Shown one piece after another: positions 37,858 to 46,686 of a stretch of 64,000 nucleotides of DNA. Source of the DNA: Nitrospira moscoviensis (GTDB lineage: Bacteria; Nitrospirota; Nitrospiria; Nitrospirales; Nitrospiraceae); contig NZ_CP011801.1 in the NCBI RefSeq assembly GCF_001273775.1, forward strand, positions 2,024,001 through 2,088,000, given 5' to 3'. Positions within the stretch are counted from its first letter, which is position 1; each line of letters starts with the position of its first letter. A program made the translations under genes and the position numbers. The notes beneath the pieces were generated by a model. The model was not told where the DNA came from. It did no database searches and worked only from the letters and a program-made list of their open reading frames with translations.

Positions 37858-38638
37858 GTCCCAGCACCTTCATCAGCGCCTCGATCGCCATCTGCAGGCG
37901 CTCGATCTCGCCGGCCAGCAACGAGACGGTAAACGGCATCGCCAGCCCCATCACGATCAAGCCGCCCGCGATGGTGATCGGAAAACTCAGCACGAACACG
38001 TTGATCTGGCTCACGGCCCGGCCGAGCATCGCGAGCAGAATGTTGAGGAGCAAAATGGTGATCAGCACCGGCGCCGCCAGTTTCAATCCGAGCGTGAACA
38101 TCTGCTGGGACAGATGCACCACGTCGTCGCCCAACGCGGACGGCAGCGAGGCGCCGAACGCCGGAATCGCCTCGTAGCTGGAGACGATCGTCGCGACGGC
38201 CAGCATGTGCGCGTTCAGGGAGAGAAACACCAGCGAGGCCAAGAGCGTGAAGTACTGCCCGACCAGCGGCGTCTGGTGCGCAGTGGCCGGATCGAACAGC
38301 TGCACGACGCCGAAGCCCATCTGGACGCCGATCATTTCGCCGGCCAATTCGAGCGCGCCGAAAAACAGACGCACGGCCAGCCCGATCGTCAGGCCGATCG
38401 CCATCTCGCCGACCAGACCGGCCGCCAGCAGGAGCGGGTCGTGCGACACGGCCGGCAGATGGATCACCGGCGCCAATGCGGCGCCGAGCACCAGCACCAG
38501 CGCGATCTTCACCTTCATCGGCACCGTGCGGCCGCTCAGGACCGGCAGCGCCGCCAGGAGGCCGCCGATCCGGGAGACGAGCACGAGGAAGGCCTCGAAT
38601 TCCGGCAATGCGATCTGGATGGTGTGGGCCAGCGCCAT
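37850..38638 (-). CDS. fliR: Flagellar export gate protein FliR
   Basis: A 262-residue, strongly hydrophobic export-gate subunit with about six helices (FEAFLVLVSRIGGLLAALPVL; KIALVLVLGAALAPVI; LFFGALELAGEMIGVQMGFGVVQLFDP). The ELAGEMIGVQMGF stretch is characteristic. It starts 4 bases after the fliQ stop and overlaps flhB. Confidence 0.95.
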   Translation of the reverse strand: MALAHTIQIALPEFEAFLVLVSRIGGLLAALPVLSGRTVPMKVKIALVLVLGAALAPVIHLPAVSHDPLLLAAGLVGEMAIGLTIGLAVRLFFGALELAGEMIGVQMGFGVVQLFDPATAHQTPLVGQYFTLLASLVFLSLNAHMLAVATIVSSYEAIPAFGASLPSALGDDVVHLSQQMFTLGLKLAAPVLITILLLNILLAMLGRAVSQINVFVLSFPITIAGGLIVMGLAMPFTVSLLAGEIERLQMAIEALMKVLGHG

Positions 38639-38642
38639 GGGT

Positions 38643-38912
38643 TCAGTGGACGTAATTCGGAATGTTGATCAGCAGATTGGTCATGAACGACGTGAGCACG
38701 CCCAGCATCCAGGGCAGAAACAACAGCAGCGCGCCGAAGAGCGCCAGCACTTTGGGGACGAACGTGAGCGTTGCTTCGTTCAACTGCGTCATGGCTTGAA
38801 ACGCGCTCACGAGCAATCCGACGATCAGGCTCAATCCCAAAATCGGCGCGGACACCAGCAACGTGGTCTCCAGCGCCTGCCGGCCCAGCTCGGTCACGAT
38901 TTCAGGAGTCAT
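38643..38912 (-). CDS. fliQ: Flagellar export gate protein FliQ
   Basis: An 89-residue two-helix protein: MTPEIVTELGRQALETTLLVSAPILGLSLIVGLLVSAFQAMTQLNEATLTFVPK. This is a textbook FliQ sequence with the FQAxTQxxExTLxFVPK loop. A heptad palindrome and 95 bases separate it from fliP. Confidence 0.96.
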   Translation of the reverse strand: MTPEIVTELGRQALETTLLVSAPILGLSLIVGLLVSAFQAMTQLNEATLTFVPKVLALFGALLLFLPWMLGVLTSFMTNLLINIPNYVH

Positions 38913-38926
38913 AGTTCTCAGACCCG

Positions 38927-39006
38927 GTGACGAGTGACAAGTGACGGGTGATAAGTGGGATGCCGCAATGCTTGCTCATCACGGATCACTCGTCACCCGT
39001 CACGGG
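38927..39006. repeat. GTGACGA heptad palindrome, copy 2 (fliP-fliQ gap)
   Basis: Left arm 38927-38957 (GTGACGA GTGACAA GTGACGG GTGATAA GTG) and right arm 38977-39006 (complementary heptads ending CACTCGTCACCCGTCACGGG) around a 20-base centre. It fills the gap between the fliP stop (39008) and the fliQ start. Confidence 0.85.
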
Positions 39007-39007
39007 T

Positions 39008-39769
39008 TTATTGAAAACTCCGCACCATCGAGCCGACGACGAGGTACCAGCCGTCGGCCAGCACGAACAGAATCAGCTTGAACGGGAGCGAGATCACGAC
39101 CGGCGGCAGCAGCATCATGCCCATCGACATGAGAACGCTGGCGACCACCATGTCCACGATCAGAAACGGGATATAGATGAGAAAGCCGATCTGGAACGCG
39201 ACGCGCAGCTCGCTCAGGATGAACGCCGGGATGACGACGTGCGTGGGGATCTGCTCGACCCGTTCCGGCTTCGGCAGCTTGCCGAGGCTGACGAACAGCT
39301 CCAGATCCTTCTCGCGCACTTGCCGCAACATGAAGCCGCGGACCGGCTCGATGCCCTTCGTCCAGGCGTCCTCGTAGGAGATCTGCTCGGCGAGCAGCGG
39401 TTGCAGGGCCTGGCTGTAGACCGTCTGGCCGACCGGCGCCATGATGAACAGGGTCAAGAAGAGCGCCAGCGACAGGAGCACCTGGTTGGGCGGCACCGCC
39501 TGCGTCCCCAATGCCTGCCGGAGGAACGAGAGCACGATCACAATGCGCGTAAAAGACGTGACCATGATGAAGAGGGCCGGCGCCAGAGACAGAATCGTGA
39601 GGAGGAGGAGGATCTGGATGACGACGGCGGTCTGTTTCGGCGCGTCCGATCCGAGATCGAGGCTGACCGAGGGCCCGGCGGCCCAGGCCGGGGCAATCCA
39701 GATCGCCGTCAACAGGCACACTGCGCCGAGAAGAATCGGCAGGCGCCACAGCCGATCAGCGGTCCCCAT
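39008..39769 (-). CDS. fliP: Flagellar export gate protein FliP
   Basis: A 253-residue export-gate subunit. Signal-like MGTADRLWRLPILLGAVCLLTAIWIAPAWA, then the family core LAPALFIMVTSFTRIVIVLSFLRQALGTQ, PPNQVLLSLALFLTLFIMAPV and FLIYIPFLIVDMVVASVLMSMGMMMLPP-type sequence. ATG 39769 is chosen for its AAGGAG; it overlaps the fliO end by 14 bases. Confidence 0.95.
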   Translation of the reverse strand: MGTADRLWRLPILLGAVCLLTAIWIAPAWAAGPSVSLDLGSDAPKQTAVVIQILLLLTILSLAPALFIMVTSFTRIVIVLSFLRQALGTQAVPPNQVLLSLALFLTLFIMAPVGQTVYSQALQPLLAEQISYEDAWTKGIEPVRGFMLRQVREKDLELFVSLGKLPKPERVEQIPTHVVIPAFILSELRVAFQIGFLIYIPFLIVDMVVASVLMSMGMMLLPPVVISLPFKLILFVLADGWYLVVGSMVRSFQ

Positions 39770-40157
39770 GGGTCTCCTTGCTTCCATCCGGATGCCCGAT
39801 CCACCGCCGAAGCCACGAGCCGAGCGGCGTCGATTCCAATTGCGATGCGACGGGCGCCGCGGCCGACGCAGCGAGCAACGCCTGCACGGTGGCCGGATCC
39901 CCCACCCGTCCCAAATCGATGAGATCGTCGGCCGTCGTCCCGACGATCAGGTACTCGCCCGCGACCGAGACCAGCGCGATCGTCTTGCGCGGCGCGACGT
40001 AGCCGCTGGCGACGACCTGCACCAGCGGGCCTCCGCCCGCGATCCCCGTCCGATTCCCCAGCACCCGCCTCGCCGCCAGCGCCAGCAGCCCCATGAGGAT
40101 CAGGACGACGGCCAGCGCGGACGCGGTGCGGAGCAAACTGTCCCAGAGATCGATCAC
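39756..40157 (-). CDS. fliO: Flagellar biosynthesis protein FliO
   Basis: A 133-residue protein with one N-terminal helix (LRTASALAVVLILMGLLALAARRVL) and a small cytosolic beta part (VVASGYVAPRKTIALVSVAGEYLIVGTTADDLIDLG). FliO scaffolds FliP assembly. The start is GTG 40157 behind AAGGAG. Position between fliN and fliP supports the call. Confidence 0.9.
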   Translation of the reverse strand: MIDLWDSLLRTASALAVVLILMGLLALAARRVLGNRTGIAGGGPLVQVVASGYVAPRKTIALVSVAGEYLIVGTTADDLIDLGRVGDPATVQALLAASAAAPVASQLESTPLGSWLRRWIGHPDGSKETHGDR

Positions 40158-40171
40158 AGATGCTCCTTGCC

Positions 40172-40263
40172 GTGACGAGTGACGAGTGACGGGTGGCTAG
40201 AGGCGGTCACGTACGGTCCTCCTTCTTTTGACTGGTCACGCGTCACTGATCACTCATCACTGG
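40172..40263. repeat. GTGACGA heptad palindrome, copy 3 (fliO-fliN gap)
   Basis: Left arm GTGACGA GTGACGA GTGACGG GTG from 40172; right arm GGTCACGCGTCACTGATCACTCATCACTGG ending about 40263. A longer centre (about 45 bases) separates the arms. It lies just upstream of the fliO ribosome site. Confidence 0.8.
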
Positions 40264-40265
40264 CT

Positions 40266-40640
40266 TCACCCCAGCTGCTGCACCCGTTCGGCGGCGCTGA
40301 CGACGTCGGTGAGCCGGATGCCGAATTTCTCATTGACGACGACGACTTCGCCGCGGGCCACCAGCTTGTTGTTCACCATCACTTCCATCGGCTCCCCGGC
40401 CAGCTTGTCCAGCTCGATGACCGAGCCCTGGGCCAGTTGGAGCAAGTCGCGGATGGCCATTCTCGTGGAGCCGACGAAGACCGAGACGCTCATGGGAATA
40501 TCGAGAATGAAATCGATGTTCTTCGGCGTGCCTCCGGTCTCGCTCTGTTGGACCGCCGGAAACGCCGCCGGTTGTGGGGCGGTGCCCGCGGCGCCGCTCG
40601 TCTGTGTCTCCGCCTGCGTGGTGGATTCTGCGTCGCCCAT
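40266..40640 (-). CDS. fliN: Flagellar motor switch protein FliN
   Basis: A 124-residue C-ring protein. A variable Gln/Ala-rich N-terminus precedes the SpoA domain: LDIPMSVSVFVGSTRMAIRDLLQLAQG, IELDKLAGEPMEVMVNNKLVARGEVVVVNEKFGIRLTDVV. GGAGAG precedes the ATG. It follows fliM by 24 bases. Confidence 0.96.
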   Translation of the reverse strand: MGDAESTTQAETQTSGAAGTAPQPAAFPAVQQSETGGTPKNIDFILDIPMSVSVFVGSTRMAIRDLLQLAQGSVIELDKLAGEPMEVMVNNKLVARGEVVVVNEKFGIRLTDVVSAAERVQQLG

Positions 40641-40664
40641 GGTCGCTCTCTCCGTGAGTGGTGA

Positions 40665-41639
40665 TCAGTTGATAATCTTGGTCACGCGGCAGGCGTGATT
40701 GCCCTTGAAGACCCCGGGACTGCCTTGAAATTTGTGATAGCCCTCGATGTAGCAATCCAACGGGTCCCCCGGCCGCTGGTCGAGCAGCACCACGTCGCCC
40801 GGCGCGAAATTCAGCACGTCCTGCACGGTGACGGTCGCCGTCCCGAGCCGGACGGTGACGGGCAGCGTGCATTCCTGGAGCTTCTCGCGGAACTTCTGCG
40901 TCCAGCTGCCGTCCTGCTCCACCTGATCGGACACAAGCCCCGAGTACAGCTTTTCCTTGATGGGCTCCAACATCGCATAGGGGTAGACGATGAACAGATC
41001 GCGCGAGGTCTCGCCGATGATGATCTGGAGCGTCACGACGACGACGATTTCGGACGCCGTCACCACCATGGCGAACTGCGGGTTGCTCTCCGAGCGGACG
41101 TATTCCACCTTGACCGGCAGGACCGCCTGCCAGGATTTCTCCAGATCGGAGAGCGCCGCGGACAACAGTTTTTTGATGATCCGAAGCTGTACAGGCGTGA
41201 AGTCCCGGCCTTCCGGCTTGACATGCGTCTGACCCTTGCCGCCGAAAAAGTAATCGACGATGAGATAGACGAGAAACGCGTCCATGACGAACAGCGCGTT
41301 GCCGCGCAGCGGGTGCATGTGGAAGACGTTCAACGAGGACGGCATGGGGACTTTTTTCAAAAACTCGCCGAACTTGATGATTTGTGTGCCGACCACGACG
41401 AAATCGATCGCCTCCCGGAGCAGCGCCGTCCAGGCCACCGACTGGCGGCGGATGAACCGGTCGTTGACCAGTTCCAGCGTCGGCATGCGCCCGCGGATGA
41501 TCCGTTCCTGGTTGAGGAGATCGTATTGCTTGACCCCGCCGGCGGCCGCCGTCTCCTCTTTCGGCGCCGTGTCGACTTCCCCCGACACCACGCCCTTGAG
41601 CAGCGCATCGATTTCGTCTTGCGAGAGGATCTTTTCCAT
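40665..41639 (-). CDS. fliM: Flagellar motor switch protein FliM
   Basis: A 324-residue C-ring protein that receives CheY-P. The N-terminal CheY-binding motif MEKILSQDEIDALLKG is intact, followed by the CheC-like middle (GRMPTLELVNDRFIRRQSVAWTALLR, MHPLRGNALFVMD) and a C-terminal SpoA domain (LPVTVRLGTATVTVQDVLNFAPGDVVLLDQ). A GTG two codons upstream (41645) is an alternative start. fliL ends 11 bases upstream. Confidence 0.96.
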   Translation of the reverse strand: MEKILSQDEIDALLKGVVSGEVDTAPKEETAAAGGVKQYDLLNQERIIRGRMPTLELVNDRFIRRQSVAWTALLREAIDFVVVGTQIIKFGEFLKKVPMPSSLNVFHMHPLRGNALFVMDAFLVYLIVDYFFGGKGQTHVKPEGRDFTPVQLRIIKKLLSAALSDLEKSWQAVLPVKVEYVRSESNPQFAMVVTASEIVVVVTLQIIIGETSRDLFIVYPYAMLEPIKEKLYSGLVSDQVEQDGSWTQKFREKLQECTLPVTVRLGTATVTVQDVLNFAPGDVVLLDQRPGDPLDCYIEGYHKFQGSPGVFKGNHACRVTKIIN

Positions 41640-41650
41640 GGACACGGAGC

Positions 41651-42208
41651 CTATTGAACGACGAAATCCGTGAAATAGGCCGATCGCACGCCCGGCTTCG
41701 AGAGCAGGCCGTTGACCCGCTGCGTGATCTCGTCGCGGAGCTGGAACTTACCCTGGGGTGTTCTGATCGTCGTCGAATCCTTGCTGCTCAACAGGACGAG
41801 AATGGTGTCCCGCAATTGGGGGACGCGCGCGGACAATTCGGCGGAGGCGGCCTCGTTCTCCGCTTCGAGCTTGACCGTCAATTTCAAATAGCGGATCTCC
41901 GGCGAGTCCGCGAGATTGACGATGAAGGGCTCGAGATCGAACATCGCGCCGGGGGCCGCCGCCGCTCCGTGCTTTCCGCCGCCGTCTCCGCGGGACTCCG
42001 CTTTGGCCTGCGGCTCCGGTTTGCGCTCCTCCGGCGCGGCGGCCGGCTCGCTCTTGCCGCCGAGCATCTTCACGACGACGAACGCGCCGCCAAGTCCGGC
42101 GACGAGGGCCGCCACGACTACGATGATGAGCAACTTGATGGGTAACGCGGGCGCCGCCGGGGCCGGCGGGGCTTTGTCGTCTGCTGTCGCCGCTGCTGCG
42201 TCTGCCAT
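41651..42208 (-). CDS. fliL: Flagellar basal body protein FliL
   Basis: A 185-residue single-pass inner-membrane protein that surrounds the stator. Helix LPIKLLIIVVVAALVAGLGGAFVVVK (about 21-46), an acidic/basic linker, then the periplasmic FliL domain FDLEPFIVNLADSPEIRYLKLTVKLE, LRDTILVLLSSKDSTTI and GKFQLRDEITQRVN. GAGGAGGAT precedes the ATG, and a sigma-54-like promoter lies 37 bases upstream, so it heads the fliL-to-fliA gene run. Confidence 0.94.
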   Translation of the reverse strand: MADAAAATADDKAPPAPAAPALPIKLLIIVVVAALVAGLGGAFVVVKMLGGKSEPAAAPEERKPEPQAKAESRGDGGGKHGAAAAPGAMFDLEPFIVNLADSPEIRYLKLTVKLEAENEAASAELSARVPQLRDTILVLLSSKDSTTIRTPQGKFQLRDEITQRVNGLLSKPGVRSAYFTDFVVQ

Positions 42209-42245
42209 AGGATCCTCCTCGCGTCAGGCAATGGTTGGGCGAGAC

Positions 42246-42261
42246 TGCAATGCATATGCCA
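42246..42261 (-). promoter_or_regulatory. Sigma-54 promoter upstream of fliL
   Basis: On minus: TGGCATATGCATTGCA. Against TGGCAC-N5-TTGCW there is one mismatch in the -24 half and a perfect -12 half with correct spacing. Distance to the fliL ATG is 37 bases, nearly the same as at flgF. Confidence 0.7.
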
Positions 42262-42424
42262 TTGTGGAATGAGCGGAGGAGAGAGAAATCGCCGCTCTAT
42301 TCAATGCGATGGCGCCCGGGCGCAAGCGGGAGGCGCCTGCCGTCATGGGGTCGTCAGGCGCTCGATTGACGGCGTCAGAAAACTGACGGGAGACGGAAAG
42401 AAAGTGCCGAGCCGGAAAGGGCCG

Positions 42425-42487
42425 GGGGCCGAGCTTCGAAGAATGTCGATAACGCGCTTTTCTACTCGGACCTCGAAGCTCGGCCCC
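42425..42487 (-). terminator. Long-loop hairpin after flgE
   Basis: A perfect 15-bp inverted repeat, GGGGCCGAGCTTCGA (42425-42439) and TCGAAGCTCGGCCCC (42473-42487), with a 33-base loop; the arms extend imperfectly into GGAAAGGG / CCTTTCC. It begins about 20 bases after the flgE stop and precedes the fliL promoter. There is no T-run, so it may stabilise the flgE 3' end or be a small mobile palindrome rather than a classical terminator. Confidence 0.5.
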
Positions 42488-42506
42488 TTTCCGACTTGCT
42501 TAGAGG

Positions 42507-44243
42507 CTACCGTTTCAGATTGACGAGCTCCTGCAGAATCTCGTCGGACGTGGTGATGACCCGCGAGTTCGCCTGGAAGCCGCGCTGCGCGGCGATCATG
42601 TCGATGAAGCTTTCGCCGAGATCGACGTTCGACAATTCGAGCGAATTGGACAGGACCCGGCCGAGCCCCGCGCTGTCCGGCGTGCCGGTCACCGGCTGGC
42701 CGGAGTTGCCCGACTGTGCAAACGTGTTTTTGCCGGTGCGCGTCAGGCCGATCGGATCCGGGAAGCGCGCGAGCACCACCTGCGCCAGCGCGCGCAGCTG
42801 GCCGTTGGAGAACCGTCCGCTGATCGTCCCGTTCGCGTCCACGGAGAAGGCCTGCAGCGACCCCGCCGCGAATCCGTCCTGCGTCTGCTGGACGAGCGCG
42901 GACGTCGAGCCGAACTGCGTCGTCCCGTCCAAGCCCGCGCCGCCGTCGGTGGTCACGCTCGTGCCGTAGTTCATGACGATGAGCTGATCCTGCGTGGCGC
43001 CGTTGAAATCGATCTGCAATTGGCCGGGCGTCGTCCCAGCCGTGCCCGCGAGCGTGCCGGTGTCGTACCGGATGACCGGGCTTTCCCGGTCCAACGTCCC
43101 ATTGGTGCCGAAGGTCAGCGTGCCCGATCCGACTTTCACGATGCCCAGCGTCGTGTCGATATTCCCGGTGTGGTAATTGGCCGTCACGACGTCCGACGCG
43201 GCGGCGACGACATTGTAGTTCCAGCTGTTGGCGCCGATCTTCGTGAAGTAGGTCGTGAGCAGGTGGCTGTTGCCGAGCGAATCGAACACCGTCATCGACG
43301 TTGAAAAGTCCGACGTGGCGGGCGGATCGGAAAGCAGGAAATCCGTGCCCGTGGTCGACGTCGGCGTGAGCATGTTGAGGTTGGCCGCCAGGGTGTCGCC
43401 GCCGTTGGCGGTCACCACGACCGTGCCGGTTCCGGTGGTCGAATTATTCGTCGTGCCCGTGATGCCGGAGGTGAACGTGAAGACGTTGGAGGCGTTGACC
43501 GACGCCGTGAAGCCGGTATAGGCGGCGGCCTTGAAAGGGTCGTTGGGAATCAGCGCGCGCACGGCGTTCTGGATCGCGGTGGCGAGGGCGGAGCCCGTCA
43601 GGCCGTTCGCCACGGTGATGGTCCGCACCCCGTCGCCGTTCAGATTGACATTGAACGAGTTGTTGCCGGCCGCGGTGGTCGTCACCGACGCCGCGGAGGC
43701 GACGATATTACCCCGCACGCCCGTGGGGGTCGTGGCCGAATTCAAGTTGGCGGCGACCAAGGCCGTCGTCGTCGCGCGCGGCGAGGCCGTGGTCGAGGGT
43801 AGCGCGATGTCGCCGATCGTGCCGGTGATGGTGCCGGTGGTGTCGGCCAGGAACCCCTGCAGCTTGAAGCCCGTGGGGTCCACCACATTATTGTTCTTGT
43901 CCAGCCGGAACAGGCCGGCGCGCGAGTAGAACGTGCCGCCTTGGGAATCCTCCACGATGAAGAAGCCGTTGCCGTCGATGGCGAGGTCGAGCACGTTGGA
44001 AGAAGTCGCCAACGAACCTTGTGAAAAGTTGCCTTGCACGGAGGTGAGCGCCACACCGATGCCGGTCTGGATGGCGCCCGACCCGCCCGAGATCGACGAG
44101 CTGATCAAGTCTGCGAACGTGGCCTTGCTCCCCTTGAAGCCGACCGTGCTGAGGTTGGCGATGTTGTTGCCGATGACGGACAGCGCCGTGCCGTTGGCAT
44201 TGAGCCCGCTGACGCCGGCAAACAGTGACGACAGAATTCCCAT
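42507..44243 (-). CDS. flgE: Flagellar hook protein FlgE (large form)
   Basis: The hook subunit. MGILSSLFAGVSGLNANGTALSVIGNNIANLSTVGFKGSKATFAD at the N-terminus and LSNVDLGESFIDMIAAQRGFQANSRVITTSDEILQELVNLKR at the C-terminus are typical. At 578 residues it is longer than enteric FlgE; extra Thr/Asn/Gly-rich surface sequence lies at about 180-300. AAGGAGGAAG precedes the ATG. It follows flgD, the hook cap gene, across a 57-base gap. Confidence 0.95.
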   Translation of the reverse strand: MGILSSLFAGVSGLNANGTALSVIGNNIANLSTVGFKGSKATFADLISSSISGGSGAIQTGIGVALTSVQGNFSQGSLATSSNVLDLAIDGNGFFIVEDSQGGTFYSRAGLFRLDKNNNVVDPTGFKLQGFLADTTGTITGTIGDIALPSTTASPRATTTALVAANLNSATTPTGVRGNIVASAASVTTTAAGNNSFNVNLNGDGVRTITVANGLTGSALATAIQNAVRALIPNDPFKAAAYTGFTASVNASNVFTFTSGITGTTNNSTTGTGTVVVTANGGDTLAANLNMLTPTSTTGTDFLLSDPPATSDFSTSMTVFDSLGNSHLLTTYFTKIGANSWNYNVVAAASDVVTANYHTGNIDTTLGIVKVGSGTLTFGTNGTLDRESPVIRYDTGTLAGTAGTTPGQLQIDFNGATQDQLIVMNYGTSVTTDGGAGLDGTTQFGSTSALVQQTQDGFAAGSLQAFSVDANGTISGRFSNGQLRALAQVVLARFPDPIGLTRTGKNTFAQSGNSGQPVTGTPDSAGLGRVLSNSLELSNVDLGESFIDMIAAQRGFQANSRVITTSDEILQELVNLKR

Positions 44244-44271
44244 GGGTCACTTCCTCCTTCTTGAATCAAAC

Positions 44272-44305
44272 GATAGCCTCGCCCTGAGCCTGTCGAAGGG
44301 CTATC
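44272..44305. repeat. Short REP-like palindrome at the flgD stop
   Basis: GATAGCC (44272-44278) pairs with GGCTATC (44299-44305) around TCGCCCTGAGCCTGTCGAAG, the core of a widespread bacterial REP-like motif (CTTCGACAGGCTCAGGGCGA on minus). It includes the flgD stop codon (TAG at 44301-44303). Confidence 0.7.
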
Positions 44306-44957
44306 GCACTTCGACGATGGCGGATGGCTCCACCGTGACATCCCCGACCGCCAATTTCGGCTTCCCTTGTTCCATGCGCACGCCGGTGACGGTGAGCTGT
44401 GCGCGGCTCTCGGTGACGACCGGCGCGCCCTGGTGATCGACGGCGGCGATCAGATACTCGTACACACCGGCCGGCATGGGCGTCCCGTTGTTGTCGCGCC
44501 CGTCCCATTGCGCCTCATTGAGCCCGGCCTGGCGGCCGGCGAAATCCAGCGACCGGACCACGTGGCGCTGCTGGTCGAGAATGGTGATCTGCACGCGAGC
44601 CGCGTTTTGTTCGAGCGCATAGGTGAGCGGCGCCGGCCCGTTGTCCAATTGGACGAGCGGGCGATCGAGGCTGATGCGGCGGCCGACCATGGGCAGCAGC
44701 GTGAACTGCAACGACGCGGTCTGCGCGTCGAGGCTCTGCTGGAGCAGTTGGGCCTGCTTGGCGCTCTGGTCCAACTGGCTGAACTGCGCCAACTGCGCGA
44801 CGAACTCGGTATTGTCCGTCGGCTTCAGCGGATCTTGGTTCTTCAACTGCGTGACGAGCAGGCGCAGAAAATCCCCTTGCCCCAATTCGCGCGGCCCGGT
44901 TTTGGGGGATGGGTCCGGCGGCGGCGTGGTGGTCGTGACTCCGGAGACGATAGCCAT
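44301..44957 (-). CDS. flgD: Hook assembly cap protein FlgD
   Basis: A 218-residue hook scaffolding protein. LGQGDFLRLLVTQLKNQDPLKPTDNTEFVAQLAQFSQLDQ is the clear FlgD N-terminal signature; the C-terminal part has the FnIII/tudor-like WDGRDNNGTPMPAGVYEYLIAA segment. GAGGAG precedes the ATG. It lies between fliK and flgE, the usual order; its stop is inside a REP-like palindrome. Confidence 0.95.
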   Translation of the reverse strand: MAIVSGVTTTTPPPDPSPKTGPRELGQGDFLRLLVTQLKNQDPLKPTDNTEFVAQLAQFSQLDQSAKQAQLLQQSLDAQTASLQFTLLPMVGRRISLDRPLVQLDNGPAPLTYALEQNAARVQITILDQQRHVVRSLDFAGRQAGLNEAQWDGRDNNGTPMPAGVYEYLIAAVDHQGAPVVTESRAQLTVTGVRMEQGKPKLAVGDVTVEPSAIVEVR

Positions 44958-44977
44958 GGCGCGCTCCTCTTCCCTCG

Positions 44978-46636
44978 CTACGCGACGAGATTCAACATGC
45001 CCTGCCGGCGCGGATGTCGGGCTTCGAACCGATCGTTGGAACGGTGGTCGCTCTCCGGCCGCCCGGCATGCGGCCGGTCCTCTCGACCCTGCTCGTGAGA
45101 CGGCTCATGATGGAACGAACGCCCGGCGCTCTGCCGATCGATGTCCACCCGGAACTGTCCCATGTCGAGCCCGTTGGCTTGCAACGCCGCTTGCAGGCGA
45201 TCTTGACCGTGGATCAAGAACTGGCCGACCTCGGAGCGATCGGACGAGAAATGCGCGTGCACCAGGTCGTTCGTCATCGCGACCCGCACGTTGACGCGCC
45301 CGAGGTCCGCCTGGGCGACCTCGAAGGTGACGGCACGGGCCGCGCCCTGCACAGGCAGGTCGGCGGCGGTGGCCGGGACTGCGACCTGAATGACCGGTCG
45401 AGCAGCCGGCGGCTGGCTCAGGTCGGTGGAGCGGCCCTGGAGAAGGCTCTGCGCGATTGCGAAAGGCGACGGATCGGACGTAGCCTGCTGCCCAGAATGA
45501 TCGATCCGCGCTATGCCGGGCGAAGCGGGCGAGGCCCCTTGTTCCGGCCCGCCGTGGTCGCCGGCGCTGTCCTCGTTACTCGGCCCATCCTGTTCGGCGA
45601 ACGTCTGCCAGGGATGGGTCTTCAGCGGCTGCGGCTCCGCGTCATCATGTCGGACCTTCTGAATGGTCTGGTCGCTCGGCGATTCGTTCGCGGACAACGG
45701 CTTCTCCAGCGGCTGATGCAGCGGGATGGCGAGCGAATCCCCGGTTACCGCCGACACAGGTTCGCGTGGAGGCGGCAGCGGTGATGCTGGTGGGATAGCC
45801 GCCGGCGCGGGACCTCCCTCCGGCAGGTCGTCTGCAGCCGCGTGGCTCTCCTTGACGGCCGTGTGCACCGGTGTCTTGTCGGTCTCGACGTCCGCCTTGT
45901 CCTGCACCGGAACCTCCGGCGACACCGCTTGCATTGACCTTGCGTCGAACCACTCTCCCGGTTCTTGCTGCTCGACCGGATAACCGGCGGGCACCGGACC
46001 CTTCTGGTTGCTTCCGATGGAAGACGGCTCCTCCTCCTGCGCGTCGCTCTCAAAGAGGACCGGCTGCGCGGAGGATGGGACGGTCGCGTGGGCGGCGGGG
46101 GCGATGATCGGCGCGCTCGGCGGCATGACCATGGCGGTCTCGACAAGCGCAGCGTCAGCTGCGCCCGCCGGTGCAGTCTCTTCGGGCTCCGGCACAGCGG
46201 CCGGTTGCGGCCCCGTGACGAGCAGGGCCGCCGCCATCCCTTGCACGGTTGCGTTCGAAGTCGTTGCGATCGGTCCATCGGACGCCCTGTTTCCTGTCCG
46301 GTCCGCTTCCGATTCGCCGTCAGGGATCTCCGCCTCCGCCGCGTCGGCCCGGCGGCCGGCGGCACGCGGCGATGCTTCCTTCGGCAGATCGCGCGCCGCG
46401 CGGCTGTTCTCCGCGTGATCCCGCCTGTCGGCGGTCGCCGGCCCGTCCGGTTGCGATTCTTTCCGGCGCGCCGCGCGAGGCTGCTCGTGCTCCTGTCTGA
46501 CGCCCTGCAGCACGGACGAGAACTGTTTCTTCCCGCGCGGCTGGTCGGGGGCCTTCGCCGGCGCGGGCTGCGGTGGCGAGACCTCTTGCGAGGAGGGCGG
46601 CAGCGGAATCTGCGAGACGAAGAGGTTTAGATCCAT
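44978..46636 (-). CDS. fliK: Flagellar hook-length control protein FliK
   Basis: A 552-residue exported ruler. Most of the protein is disordered and rich in Pro, Ala, Glu and Ser, as expected. The C-terminal Flg_hook domain is recognisable: AVTFEVAQADLGRVNVRVAMTNDLVHAHFSSDRSEVGQFL, LQAALQANGLDMGQFRVDI. A weak sigma-54-like site lies 51 bases upstream. It ends 21 bases before flgD. Confidence 0.9.
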   Translation of the reverse strand: MDLNLFVSQIPLPPSSQEVSPPQPAPAKAPDQPRGKKQFSSVLQGVRQEHEQPRAARRKESQPDGPATADRRDHAENSRAARDLPKEASPRAAGRRADAAEAEIPDGESEADRTGNRASDGPIATTSNATVQGMAAALLVTGPQPAAVPEPEETAPAGAADAALVETAMVMPPSAPIIAPAAHATVPSSAQPVLFESDAQEEEPSSIGSNQKGPVPAGYPVEQQEPGEWFDARSMQAVSPEVPVQDKADVETDKTPVHTAVKESHAAADDLPEGGPAPAAIPPASPLPPPREPVSAVTGDSLAIPLHQPLEKPLSANESPSDQTIQKVRHDDAEPQPLKTHPWQTFAEQDGPSNEDSAGDHGGPEQGASPASPGIARIDHSGQQATSDPSPFAIAQSLLQGRSTDLSQPPAARPVIQVAVPATAADLPVQGAARAVTFEVAQADLGRVNVRVAMTNDLVHAHFSSDRSEVGQFLIHGQDRLQAALQANGLDMGQFRVDIDRQSAGRSFHHEPSHEQGREDRPHAGRPESDHRSNDRFEARHPRRQGMLNLVA

Positions 46637-46686
46637 AGAGTGTCCGGCTCTTACGACAGCAATGCAATGATCACGGCGGCGACGAA

